Shown: positions 28,001 through 36,264, counted from the stretch's first letter. The stretch: 64,000 nt of DNA from Bacillus nakamurai (GCF_001584325.1 NZ_LSAZ01000013.1:1-64000), one strand, 5' to 3'. Notes: a model not told the origin generated them from the sequence alone. Numbers and translations are program-made.

Positions 28001-29545
28001 TTAACGACTTTGTTTGAGCTGAAATTCACTGATGACGTCAAATTCATCCTTGAGCTTGTCATACAGCCGCTCGTATAAGTAAAACAGCTCAATATAAATT
28101 TCGCTGTTTTTGACATCCGGTTCGTGCCGGTGGGAAATTCTGATCCAGTCCTGCACATCCTCAATCCGCTCCATTTCGCCGAGGCTGTGTAAAGCGAGGA
28201 CAGCCGCTCCGAGTGCTGATGCTTCATAACTTTCCGGAACGAGAACCTCCCGCCCCATCGTATCGGCCAAAATCTGCCTCCACAGCGGCGATCTCGCGAA
28301 TCCTCCCGAAGCCCGCACGTCTTTTGCAGGGCCTGCCAAATCTCTCAAGGCAATTCCGATGGAAAAGACGCTCATGATGACACCTTCCAGCACCGCCCTG
28401 ATAAAATGCTCCCGTTTATGGCGCAGGCTGATGCCGAAAAACGTTCCGCGGGCATTCGGATTCCAAAACGGCGCGCGTTCCCCTGATAAAAACGGGAGAA
28501 ATAACAATCCTTCAGACCCCGCAGGCACTTTATTCGCGATGTCAATCATTAAATCGTACGGGTCAACGCCCAGCCGCTTCGCCGTTTCGACTTCAGAGGA
28601 AGCGAATTCGTCACGAAGCCAGCGCAGCATAATGCCTCCGTTATTGGTCGGGCCTCCGATGACCCAATGCTTGTCCGTCAGCGCATAGCAGAACGTCCGT
28701 GATTTTTCATCCGTCACCGGGGTATCCGTCACAGAACGCACCGCTCCGCTTGTGCCGATCGTAACGGCAACCTCGCCTTTGCCGATCGCTCCTACGCCTA
28801 AGTTGGCAAGCACTCCGTCATTTGCGCCGATGATAAACGGTGTATGTACATGAATGCCCATCCGCGCCGCGATCTCAGGCGCAAGCCCGCTCAGCTGATG
28901 AGTGGTCGGCACGATATCCGACAGCTGGTCTTCACGGATTCCGGCAATCCGCAGTGCTTCTTCATCCCAGGAAAGCGTGTCTAAACGGAATAACCCCGTT
29001 GCCGAAGCGATGGAATAATCCACGACATACGCCCCGAAAAATTGATGCAGAATATATTCTTTAATACTGATGAATTTGGCGGCTTTCGAAAATGTTTCCG
29101 GGTCCTGCTCCTTCATCCACACAATCTTGGAAAGAGGGGACATCGGGTGAATCGGCGTGCCTGTTCTTTTATAAATATCGAACCCGTTCATATCTTTCAG
29201 AATTCGTTTTGATTGCTCCGTACTGCGGTTGTCAGCCCAAATGATGCTTTTTGTCAGCAAGCCGCCGTTTTGATCGACAGCAATCAAAGAGTGCATGGCG
29301 GTGCTGATACCGACCGCAAGCAGATTGTCAGGGCTGCATCCGGCTTTTGTGACCGCGCCTCTGATGCTTGCGATGACTGCTTCTAAGATGTGCTCAGGAT
29401 CCTGCTCGGCCCATGCCGGCTTTGGCTGTATTAAATCATAATGAACCGAATGCTTGGATAGCACCTTGCCTTTTGGTCCAAACAGAACGGCTTTCGTGCT
29501 GGTTGTTCCAATATCCAGACCGATAACAGCTTGGGTTTCTTTCAT
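28001..29545 (-). CDS. gntK: gluconate kinase (FGGY family)
   Basis: This is a 514-residue FGGY carbohydrate kinase. The N-terminal ATP/phosphate motif IGLDIGTTSTKAVLF, the FGGY N-domain sequence TWADNRS-like IIWADNRSTEQ and the C-domain ASGGFARSPLWRQILAD are all present. It is strikingly similar in sequence to B. subtilis GntK, and would make 6-phosphogluconate for the pentose phosphate pathway. It is the first gene of a gntK-gntP unit with a promoter at 29583-29610, and it follows the RpiR-type regulator on the same strand. Confidence 0.88.
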   Translation of the reverse strand: MKETQAVIGLDIGTTSTKAVLFGPKGKVLSKHSVHYDLIQPKPAWAEQDPEHILEAVIASIRGAVTKAGCSPDNLLAVGISTAMHSLIAVDQNGGLLTKSIIWADNRSTEQSKRILKDMNGFDIYKRTGTPIHPMSPLSKIVWMKEQDPETFSKAAKFISIKEYILHQFFGAYVVDYSIASATGLFRLDTLSWDEEALRIAGIREDQLSDIVPTTHQLSGLAPEIAARMGIHVHTPFIIGANDGVLANLGVGAIGKGEVAVTIGTSGAVRSVTDTPVTDEKSRTFCYALTDKHWVIGGPTNNGGIMLRWLRDEFASSEVETAKRLGVDPYDLMIDIANKVPAGSEGLLFLPFLSGERAPFWNPNARGTFFGISLRHKREHFIRAVLEGVIMSVFSIGIALRDLAGPAKDVRASGGFARSPLWRQILADTMGREVLVPESYEASALGAAVLALHSLGEMERIEDVQDWIRISHRHEPDVKNSEIYIELFYLYERLYDKLKDEFDVISEFQLKQSR

Positions 29546-29582
29546 ATAATATCCCGCCTAATCTAATGAATAAAATGATAGA

Positions 29583-29610
29583 TTCATAATGTATGCCCTT
29601 ACAAAGTCAA
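29583..29610 (-). promoter_or_regulatory. putative gntK promoter
   Basis: On the minus strand TTGACT (plus 29605-29610) and TATGAA (plus 29583-29588) are 16 bp apart, 38 bp upstream of the gntK start codon. This suggests gntKP has its own promoter in addition to any read-through from the regulator gene. Confidence 0.6.
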
Positions 29611-29640
29611 TTATAGGAATAATTTTTTTATAAATCAACG

Positions 29641-29676
29641 ATAAGGAAGAAAAATTTTTTCATAAAATTTCCTTAT
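29641..29676. promoter_or_regulatory. putative operator of the RpiR-type regulator
   Basis: Arms ATAAGGAA (29641-29648) and TTCCTTAT (29669-29676) are perfectly complementary and enclose a nearly palindromic A/T core (gaaaaattttttc). The site is about 31 bp upstream of the gntK -35 box, a position compatible with activation. RpiR/MurR proteins bind extended AT-rich dyads of this kind. Confidence 0.5.
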
Positions 29677-29719
29677 ATCCCGCTGTATCGGCATTTTTGC
29701 TTTTAAAAAATAAATCTTA

Positions 29720-29733
29720 AGAAAACGATTACA
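29720..29733 (-). promoter_or_regulatory. candidate CcpA cre site
   Basis: Read on the minus strand the sequence TGTAATCGTTTTCT matches the cre consensus TGWAANCGNTNWCA at 13 of 14 positions. It overlaps the stop codon of the RpiR-type gene and lies upstream of gntK, fitting catabolite control of gluconate use, although its distance from the gntK promoter is large. Confidence 0.55.
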
Positions 29734-30586
29734 AACGTTTGTGCGCGATCATTTTTCTGATTTTCTGGAGGTTGGAAAGCGTTTTTTCCTGCCTCAGGCG
29801 CGCCGTCGCGAAATATAACGTATCAATGACCGTCAGCTGGGCGAGTCTTGCGGACATCGCTTCCGTCCTGAAGGCCGTCTCCCTTGTTGATGTATATAAA
29901 ACAACATCAGATATTTGAGTGAGCGGCGATTTTTGGTAGCTGGTAATGCCGATCGTGCCGGCGCCGAGCGATTTAGCCGTTTTTACGGCATCGAGCACAT
30001 CCTTGTTGCTGCCTGAATGAGAAATCCCGATGACCACGCTGCCGGGACCGAGAAGACCCGCTGACATCGCCTGAAAATGGGAATCGGTATGGGCGATGCA
30101 ATTTAAGCCCGTGCGCATAAACTTATGATAAGCGTCAGTGGCGATCAGCCCTGAGCCGCCGTTTCCGTAAAACTCGATTCTGTCGGCCTGATGAATCAGC
30201 TCTACCGCTTTTTCTACATCAGCGGGATCTAATAAATGAAAGGTATCCGTGAGGCCGGAAATATTCGTACGGAAAACTTTCTGAATGATCACCTCGATAT
30301 CATCATCCGGGCTCATATCTTCATGCAGATGCTGGACCGGCTCCTGAACGATTTCCTGGGCAAGCGCGATTTTTAAATCCTGATAGCCGGAAAAACCGAG
30401 CCGCTTGCACAGCCTGAAGATCGTCGCTTCAGAGCTTTTTGTTTTTTCTGCCAGCTGAATGATGGACAGGTGAATCACATCTTTCGGCTCCTTCACGATA
30501 TGGTCTGCAATCGCTCTCAATTTTGGAGACAAGCCTTTGCTGGCTGCTTGGATTTTCCCGATGCTGCTTGTATTGACAGGGGTCAT
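29729..30586 (-). CDS. RpiR/MurR-family transcriptional regulator (HTH + SIS domain)
   Basis: This is a 285-residue regulator. The N-terminal HTH_6 domain (HLSIIQLAEKTKSSEATIFRLCKRLGFSGYQDLK, ~40-72) precedes a C-terminal SIS domain that binds phosphosugars (FYGNGGSGLIATDAYHKF and GISHSGSNKDVLDAVKTAK). It lies directly upstream of gntK-gntP on the same strand, so it probably senses gluconate-6-phosphate or a related compound. The canonical Bacillus gluconate regulator GntR is a different family, which makes this pairing notable. AGGGAGG precedes the ATG. Confidence 0.85.
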   Translation of the reverse strand: MTPVNTSSIGKIQAASKGLSPKLRAIADHIVKEPKDVIHLSIIQLAEKTKSSEATIFRLCKRLGFSGYQDLKIALAQEIVQEPVQHLHEDMSPDDDIEVIIQKVFRTNISGLTDTFHLLDPADVEKAVELIHQADRIEFYGNGGSGLIATDAYHKFMRTGLNCIAHTDSHFQAMSAGLLGPGSVVIGISHSGSNKDVLDAVKTAKSLGAGTIGITSYQKSPLTQISDVVLYTSTRETAFRTEAMSARLAQLTVIDTLYFATARLRQEKTLSNLQKIRKMIAHKRL

Positions 30587-30607
30587 ACTATAACCTCCCT
30601 ACTCGAA

Positions 30608-30621
30608 TGTAAACGCATACT
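30608..30621 (+). promoter_or_regulatory. weak cre-like site upstream of the RpiR-type gene
   Basis: TGTAAACGCATACT matches the cre consensus at 12 of 14 positions and lies 22 bp upstream of the regulator start codon. It would place the whole cluster under CcpA if functional. Confidence 0.35.
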
Positions 30622-31250
30622 TTTATGATATAGCAAGTTCTGTTATAAGGGAAACAGGTTTTTGCTTTCTTTACCACGTATTGAAGAAAAGAGAAAAGTA
30701 TGGCGGGGACACCGCCTCAGCGAAACTTAATACACCCGCTTTTTACAAAAAGTGAGTGTTCTCAGAAAAGTGCCGGTTCCCAAGTAGCTGGCCATGAGTC
30801 AAACTCATTATGGTAAGCTGTCCTGTCACAGCTCAGTTTCTAGTGAGTTGCCAGTGCCTGAAGTTCTAGATGAAATGATTGATTCTTCAAATGGAATAAG
30901 TTCTCTATTCTCATCAATTCCGAAGGATAATAATACAATCGAACACATTGAAACTTATGAAGAACAACCTATGAATGATTCGTTATAAGTTGATCTAGAT
31001 GTAAGTGAGGAGATACCATTATGAATTCACTTGAAGAGGTGTACGAAACGAGTAGGCCTATTATGAGCAGTACTGACCTCTAAGTCTTCCACCATTAGCA
31101 GTCAATTCATTATTAACTGCATTTATCAAAAGAGAAAGATCATTTAGTCGGAGACCGCCTGAGAAACACAGTTCTAATCAAATTTTTAATTTAAATCATT
31201 GTAGTTTAGCTTCTCAGAAAAACTTTAAATTAATATAATAATCTAATTGC
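30622..31250. other. non-coding junction at the left edge of the AT-rich island
   Basis: This 630-bp stretch has no convincing gene. A 64-codon frame (30794-30988, plus) lacks a ribosome binding site and resembles nothing I know. A 20-codon frame (31021-31083, plus) has GAGGAGAT upstream but is also unrecognised. Base composition changes across the stretch, from normal to clearly AT-rich. Short related words (accgcctcagcgaaac at 30711-30726 and accgcctgagaaacac at 31155-31170) occur on both sides, which may be remnants of an insertion event. Confidence 0.45.
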
Positions 31251-31268
31251 TCTGAAACGCGTACCATA
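31251..31268. promoter_or_regulatory. operator-like palindrome ahead of the HAD gene
   Basis: TCTGAAACGCGTACCATA has an ACGCGT core and matches 15 of 18 positions of the palindrome at 35328-35345. Both are followed, reading toward their gene, by CATACTTTA-like sequence. It is a candidate binding site for the LacI-family regulator encoded at 32956-33930. Confidence 0.55.
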
Positions 31269-31312
31269 CTTTATACTTTCAATGATTTTTAAAATCTAGG
31301 GAGGAAATTCAC

Positions 31313-32200
31313 ATGAAAGTAATTGCAATTGACTTAGATGGTACGCTGTTATCAGAGAACTTAACTATCCAAGAACAAGATGTAAGTGCCTTAAAGCTTG
31401 GACAAAAACAAGGGCATATTGTAACAATCGCTACGGGAAGGGCTCTATTTGATGCAAAACACATCATCAATAAATATAATTTAAATTTTCCGATCATTGC
31501 TTCAAACGGAGCTCAAATTTATGTAGAAAACCAGGTTATATTCGAACATTTTATGGATTCAGATGTAATCCAGCCTATCATAACATGGTTAAATAAAGAG
31601 GAAATCTATTATCAGATTTACTTATCTGACAAAATTGTCGTATCAAATCAGGGGATTCAGCAACTTGAAAAAGAACTTTACGATACAGTAATGGAAGAGC
31701 CTCATTTTAATCAAGAGGTGTTTTGGAATTCTATTAAAGCTCAAATACATCAATACGGGTTAGAGGAAATACCGGGTACAATTGACCCTATCGATTATCG
31801 TTATGTCATAAAATTTATGATAGTTTCGCTAAACCAAAGAAAATTAAAAAAAGCAAAAGAATATTTTGGGCAACTGAAGGAGTGTGTCGTAACTAGTTCA
31901 GGCGCATTCAATCTCGAAATCACAAGTGCAGGGGTAGATAAAGGAGCGTCATTAAATAAGCTTTGTGAATATTATGAAATTGATGCGGAAAATGCAATAG
32001 CAATAGGTGACAATCTAAATGATCTGCCTATGTTTAATGTAGCAGGAATAGGGATAGCCATGGGAAATGCTGATAAGAAGCTTATTCAATTGGCTACTTT
32101 CAAAACGTTATCGAATTATGAGTGTGGTGTATCTTATGCTTTCGATCACTATATTCTAACTAAAGAAGAAGACCCTAAACCGCGGAGTATACAATCATGA
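31313..32200 (+). CDS. Cof-type HAD-superfamily phosphatase
   Basis: This is a 295-residue HAD IIB (Cof/YkrA-type) hydrolase. Motif I is DLDGTLL (Asp7/Asp9 region), motif II TIATGR, and motif IV GDNLNDLPMF near residue 238. Such enzymes dephosphorylate sugar phosphates or related metabolites in the cytoplasm; the substrate cannot be told. GGGAGG precedes the ATG. Codon use is much more AT-rich than the flanking core genes. The stop codon overlaps the next start by 4 bp, so the two genes form an operon. Confidence 0.85.
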   Translation: MKVIAIDLDGTLLSENLTIQEQDVSALKLGQKQGHIVTIATGRALFDAKHIINKYNLNFPIIASNGAQIYVENQVIFEHFMDSDVIQPIITWLNKEEIYYQIYLSDKIVVSNQGIQQLEKELYDTVMEEPHFNQEVFWNSIKAQIHQYGLEEIPGTIDPIDYRYVIKFMIVSLNQRKLKKAKEYFGQLKECVVTSSGAFNLEITSAGVDKGASLNKLCEYYEIDAENAIAIGDNLNDLPMFNVAGIGIAMGNADKKLIQLATFKTLSNYECGVSYAFDHYILTKEEDPKPRSIQS

Positions 32201-32868
32201 GCCATTTTGTTAAAAGATGTTTAATTTATATTGTTGGATTGTTTGTTTTATCCTTAGGGGTTGTATGTATGATTAAATCTAATACTGGGATTGCCCCCTG
32301 GGATGCTCTAAATGTGGCTTTATCAGAACTCATTGGCCTTACAATTGGGTCATGGGTTTTCATTGTCGGAGGAATCCTTATCTTTATAAATAGCCTAATA
32401 AAAATGCGGTTTCCTAATCTAGCCGGTTTTATTCCGATTTTTATTATTGGAGTTTTTGTTGACCTTTTAAACTTAAAGATTCTTTCATTCTTAAAAACAG
32501 ATGCTGTAATTCTTCAATGGAGTTTATTTTTGATAGGGTTATGTATATTGGCTATGGGAATCGCTATTAATTTAAGAGCATCTTTTCCTTCGATACCGAA
32601 TGATGAATTAATGTTAGCTATTACTGAACGTACAGGTTGGGGTATTAATATTACAAAGACTATAGGGGAAGCTTTAGCTTTTGTACTTTCAATCATTCTT
32701 CAGGGGCCGGTTGGGATAGGGACCATCATTGTGTTGCTATGTCTAGGGATATTAGTAGGTTTATTTGATAAACTATTACACAAGATGGGTAAGCCTCGTT
32801 CTATTTATAGTGAGGGACATAGTCAGGAAAGGGCACATTTTAATATACGCCATGATAAAGTCAATTAA
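32197..32868 (+). CDS. YczE/YitT-like integral membrane protein
   Basis: This is a 223-residue membrane protein with five or six hydrophobic helices. The N-terminal sequence GLFVLSLGVVCMIKSNTGIAPWDALNVAL is typical of the YczE/YyaS family, whose molecular function is not settled (possibly transport). The C-terminal ~25 residues are hydrophilic. It is translationally coupled to the HAD phosphatase gene upstream (ATGA overlap), implying a joint role, perhaps export or import of a sugar whose phosphate the HAD enzyme handles. Confidence 0.82.
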   Translation: MSHFVKRCLIYIVGLFVLSLGVVCMIKSNTGIAPWDALNVALSELIGLTIGSWVFIVGGILIFINSLIKMRFPNLAGFIPIFIIGVFVDLLNLKILSFLKTDAVILQWSLFLIGLCILAMGIAINLRASFPSIPNDELMLAITERTGWGINITKTIGEALAFVLSIILQGPVGIGTIIVLLCLGILVGLFDKLLHKMGKPRSIYSEGHSQERAHFNIRHDKVN

Positions 32869-32955
32869 TTATGCTTATCCTTGATTTAGAGTATTTTTCC
32901 TTGGTGTTGTTTAGCGTAAAATCCTGATAACGCTGCCTAAGAAGGAGTAATAGTA

Positions 32956-33930
32956 ATGACAAACATTACAGAGATAGCAAAGAAAGCGAACGTTTCTCGG
33001 ACAACAGTATCTAGGGTTCTCAATAATCATCCTTATGTAAAACCTGAGAAACGAGACGCTGTTTTAAAAGCTATGAAGGAATTAAATTATGTACCAAATT
33101 TCAACGCGATTAACCTATCTAGGGGGAAGACAAATGTATTCGGAGTCATTGTTCCTAAAATCAACCATCCATTTTTTAGTAAGCTAATTGCTGGAATAGG
33201 TGAAGAGTGTAATAAACATAATTATAGTTTACTTGTGCACCAGTCAAATAACGATCCTGAACAAGAACTAGAGTTTTTTAACAGATTAAAATACAAACTT
33301 ATTGACGGTCTTATTTTAGGATCCTGTATAAGCCCCCGTCACGTACTCGACGAGATATCTGGATTTGGTAATATTGTTTCCTGTGAAGCTTCTGCAAGCA
33401 AACAGGTTGCACATATATTTATTAATCATGAGTCAGGAATCAAAATGGCTATTGATCATTTGCGAAATCAAGGACATCAATCCATTGGTCTATGTATAGG
33501 AAATCCTAAGAGTGGTGTTGGCATAAGTAGAAAAAAATCATTTTTTTACTTTCAAAATGAATACGGATTGAAATGGAGTTATAATTGGTACTTTGAAGAA
33601 CAGTACACCATTGAGAATGGTATTGAAATAGCAAAATCATTTCTAAATAAATCACCTCGTCCTACGGCAATGGTTGTAGGAAGTGATTATGTTGCTGCTG
33701 GGATCATTTATGAAGCGAAGAGGCAGGGAATACGAATACCTGAAGAACTGGCGGTTATAGGATTTGATAATCAGCCGATATCTAAGGTAATAGAACTTTC
33801 AACGATACATCAACCCATTAAAGAGTTGGGACAAACAGCAGCAAACTTATTATATAACTTAATTAATAACAAAGATGTCCCCAATATAAATAAGTTGGAT
33901 CTAAAATTTATTAAAAGAAAGTCAACTTAA
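32956..33930 (+). CDS. LacI-family transcriptional regulator
   Basis: This is a 324-residue LacI/GalR regulator. The N-terminal helix-turn-helix and hinge (TNITEIAKKANVSRTTVSRVLN) are followed by a periplasmic-binding-protein-like sugar-sensing domain (VFGVIVPKINHPFFSKLIAGI through IGFDNQPISKVIELSTIHQP). GAAGGAG precedes the ATG. It is encoded 87 bp after the membrane protein gene and ends in a strong hairpin. Two related operator-like palindromes at the island's outward promoters are its likely targets. Confidence 0.9.
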   Translation: MTNITEIAKKANVSRTTVSRVLNNHPYVKPEKRDAVLKAMKELNYVPNFNAINLSRGKTNVFGVIVPKINHPFFSKLIAGIGEECNKHNYSLLVHQSNNDPEQELEFFNRLKYKLIDGLILGSCISPRHVLDEISGFGNIVSCEASASKQVAHIFINHESGIKMAIDHLRNQGHQSIGLCIGNPKSGVGISRKKSFFYFQNEYGLKWSYNWYFEEQYTIENGIEIAKSFLNKSPRPTAMVVGSDYVAAGIIYEAKRQGIRIPEELAVIGFDNQPISKVIELSTIHQPIKELGQTAANLLYNLINNKDVPNINKLDLKFIKRKST

Positions 33931-33957
33931 AAAGACCACTTTAAAGTGGTCTTTTTT
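33929..33957. terminator. terminator after the LacI-family gene
   Basis: AAAAGACCACTTT and AAAGTGGTCTTTT form an almost loopless long stem followed by TTTTTT, between the LacI gene and the convergent amidohydrolase remnant. It can act in both directions. Confidence 0.9.
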
Positions 33958-33959
33958 GC

Positions 33960-35266
33960 TTAGTCTAGAATCAGCTCTGGGATAGGCGCTTTGAAATGAG
34001 TTCTTTTTTTCGTTTCATCTATAAAACTGAATGGCTTCATGGATAGGTTTTCAAGTTCATTTAGGAAATTACAAGCTTTTAATGGTACAAATGAAGTCAT
34101 ATTCCATACAATCTTCTCATTAAAACCTATAGCACGAATATTATGCATAAGTCGATCAATTGTGTAAGATCCTGCTGCTACATACCCTTTTCCTTGATAC
34201 CACAAATTATTTCCTTCAATTTTTTCTAATGATTGGCCACACATGGAGTCTGTGTCAATACGATCTGTCATTGCTATAATACCCTGAGAGCCAACAAGTT
34301 CTACAACTCGTCGTGCAACTTCTAAGTCTACATGTTCACTATCAAAATTCATACAAATTGTTAACAAACCTTCTTTCGCGGCTCTCATCAAAGTACCAGG
34401 AACTTCTCCGACAAGTGTGTTTATATTATCTAAGTTTCCATTTATCTAATCGAGCATCTTTTAACCCCTCTAATCTATGTGTTCTTTCTTGGGGTGTTCT
34501 CCAGGTGTGTTTAAAATTGTTTGGCATATCATTAACAAATGGTCTGTTAAAACAGCATCTGATCCAGCATAATTGCTGCGTTTTTGCGCTGTATCTATAA
34601 CTTTCATTATAAGTCTAGAGGTTTCCTCTGGATATGCTTTTTGGAAGTGACCTAGCGCCGGCTTTACTCCAGCCTCCACAAGTGTATCTACAATCCATTC
34701 TAAACTTGGATGTTCTTCAGTGATATATTTCTTTAGATAGGAGTTTTCAGTCATAGCATCTGGAGACAGTACAGTATAAATAAGACCATATTCTCCACAA
34801 GACGCGATCTTTTCCCATTCTTCTTTTAATGGTGCCCAATTCCCTCTTTCTGGTGTGCCTGCAAAGCTGGCCAATAATGGTCCTTCTAGTGAAATACCTA
34901 AAATATTACGGTAACGTCCCTTTCTCTTTTGTTTATGGAATTCTTTCATAAAGACTACAAATTGGTCTAATTGATTATGAGGAAGAAAGATAGAGGGTAC
35001 ACAGAAAATCCCTTCTAATTCAGCTAGTGTATTGATCTTTTCAATATCTAATTGATCTAAATTGCTAAAATATAGTGACCGATTCCATGACAATGAAACT
35101 CTACTGGAAGAGATGGGACTAAATAAGAACCTGATTTCTTAAAAATCCCTTCTCCGCCAATTTCGAAGTTCAGCCATTCACTATTACTATAGGTTATATT
35201 AGCGATTTTCATTACTCCATTTGTTTCAAGGTAAGCTGGGCTATTAAATGATGTACTAGACTGCAT
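33960..35266 (-). pseudogene. amidohydrolase (NagA-like deacetylase type), frameshifted
   Basis: Reading the minus strand from an ATG at 35266 with AGGAGG upstream, the protein continues coherently through three frames. The first part holds the metal-binding HxH segment (EFHCHGIG). The middle part (from ~35090) carries LGISLEGPLLASFAGTPERG and KPALGHFQ. The last part (from ~34440) carries GTLMRAAKEGLLTICMNFDSEHVDLEVA and the conserved-type ITDG-like AMTDRID. A single missing T near 35070 explains the first break; at least two further shifts lie near 34440-34490. The family deacetylates amino sugars such as GlcNAc-6-phosphate. The frame shifts could be decay or, less likely, sequencing error. 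Confidence 0.78.
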
Positions 35267-35327
35267 AGGTAATTCCTCCTGGAAATGTTTATTTAGTATT
35301 CAGCGAAGACATATCATCATCTTAAAG

Positions 35328-35345
35328 TATGGAACCCGTACCATA
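35328..35345. promoter_or_regulatory. operator-like palindrome ahead of the amidohydrolase remnant
   Basis: TATGGAACCCGTACCATA pairs at seven of nine positions around its centre. It lies about 62 bp upstream of the amidohydrolase start and overlaps promoter-like sequence on the minus strand (TTGATA just upstream). It is 15/18 identical to the site at 31251-31268, suggesting one regulon. Confidence 0.6.
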
Positions 35346-35391
35346 TCAACCTTTTATTCTCATTTTTTTTGTAAAAATATAGGTAGGTTGT

Positions 35392-35559
35392 TTAACTTCC
35401 TATAGCATTTCTTCTCATCATTATGATTTCTTTTTCCATTAATTCTTTATCCATATTTACAAGCAGTGTATTTAATTGCAATAATTCCATTACTTTTAGT
35501 TTAAAAGCAAAAGGAGCTTTATTTTTATTCATCCAATCAAACATAACTATTTCATTCAT
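35392..35559 (-). CDS. small unknown protein, 55 residues
   Basis: This minus-strand frame encodes 55 residues beginning MNEIVMFDWMNKNK. It has a good ribosome binding site (AAAGGAG, 12 bases before the ATG). The protein is probably alpha-helical and amphipathic (ELLQLNTLLVNMDKELMEKE) with a basic C-terminus and no signal peptide. It lies upstream of, and on the same strand as, the amidohydrolase remnant. I do not recognise it; the helical, Leu/Glu/Lys-rich makeup would fit a small protein-protein interaction module. Confidence 0.5.
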   Translation of the reverse strand: MNEIVMFDWMNKNKAPFAFKLKVMELLQLNTLLVNMDKELMEKEIIMMRRNAIGS

Positions 35560-35928
35560 ATCCTGAAAATCTCCTTTAAAAATTCAAACAACACTAGCTG
35601 TAACGCCACCAATGCTTCTATACCCTTTCGTGTTACGCCAACTAGTGTTCTCCATGAGTTTAATTTGTGGAATTGGTTTCATGTCAATGGCTTTAAAAAA
35701 ATTAGAGTATTATTCCTAATTTCTACATGGAATTTAGAAAAATAACTAGAGTTAAATTAAAAGAAAACTTTAAAGAACTCTGCTTACTCCGATGGATCTT
35801 TATTCAAACTTATTAGAAATGAAATGAGGAAAGTCGCTAAGTTGAGATACCCCGAAATAAGAGTAAACCATGTTCAGTCATAATGTTTTATATAGGAATG
35901 AAAAGAAAACCAGCGCAAAATTTGTGTA
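35560..35928. other. AT-rich spacer at the right edge of the island
   Basis: No gene is visible here. It holds an 8-bp inverted repeat, AACACTAG (35590-35597) and CTAGTGTT (35642-35649), whose interior carries two copies of a GTNACGCCA-like word. This could be a small regulatory dyad for the 55-residue ORF or an insertion scar. Confidence 0.4.
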
Positions 35929-35957
35929 TTGACTTTGAAAATAGAAGGCTGTATATT
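35929..35957 (+). promoter_or_regulatory. sigma-A promoter of the yvbW T-box transcript
   Basis: TTGACT (35929-35934) and TATATT (35952-35957) are separated by 17 bp, giving an expected start near 35965, ahead of the T-box RNA. Confidence 0.8.
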
Positions 35958-35964
35958 ATGTTAC

Positions 35965-36264
35965 TATATTCAGAAAATAAAAAATCAGCAGATTCAAATA
36001 TAAAACACTGTGAACGGGAGCAGTAAAAGAATCCGGTCAGAAAAAAGAGAGCCGCGGGGTGGTGCAACGCGGACTGATCGGTCTTTGAACTCGCCTGGAA
36101 GTGGCAGGACGGAACGGAATTGTCGGAATATTCCCTATGTCCTAACGGCTGACCTTCGTTACCAGGTTCAAAAGCTGGATTCCGGATGTACGGAATCAAC
36201 AAGAGTGGTACCGCGGTTGGCCTAAGGCACGCCGTCTCTTTTACGGAAGAGACGGCGTGCCTTT
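35965..36264 (+). ncRNA. T-box riboswitch, leucine-specific
   Basis: The leader carries the Stem I loop-E motif AGTA (36022-36025) opposite GAA (36087-36089). The specifier triplet CTC (36090-36092, leucine) follows immediately. The T-box sequence AAGAGTGGTACCGCGG is at about 36201-36216 and pairs with the antiterminator side. It ends in a long intrinsic terminator (GGCACGCCGTCTCTT / AAGAGACGGCGTGCC, then TTTTTT, 36226-36264). Uncharged tRNA-Leu should stabilise the antiterminator and switch on yvbW. Confidence 0.93.

Noticed and set aside
30794-30988. 64-codon frame in the island junction
   Set aside because: Starts right after an in-frame stop without a ribosome binding site; low-complexity Ser/Glu makeup; unrecognised.
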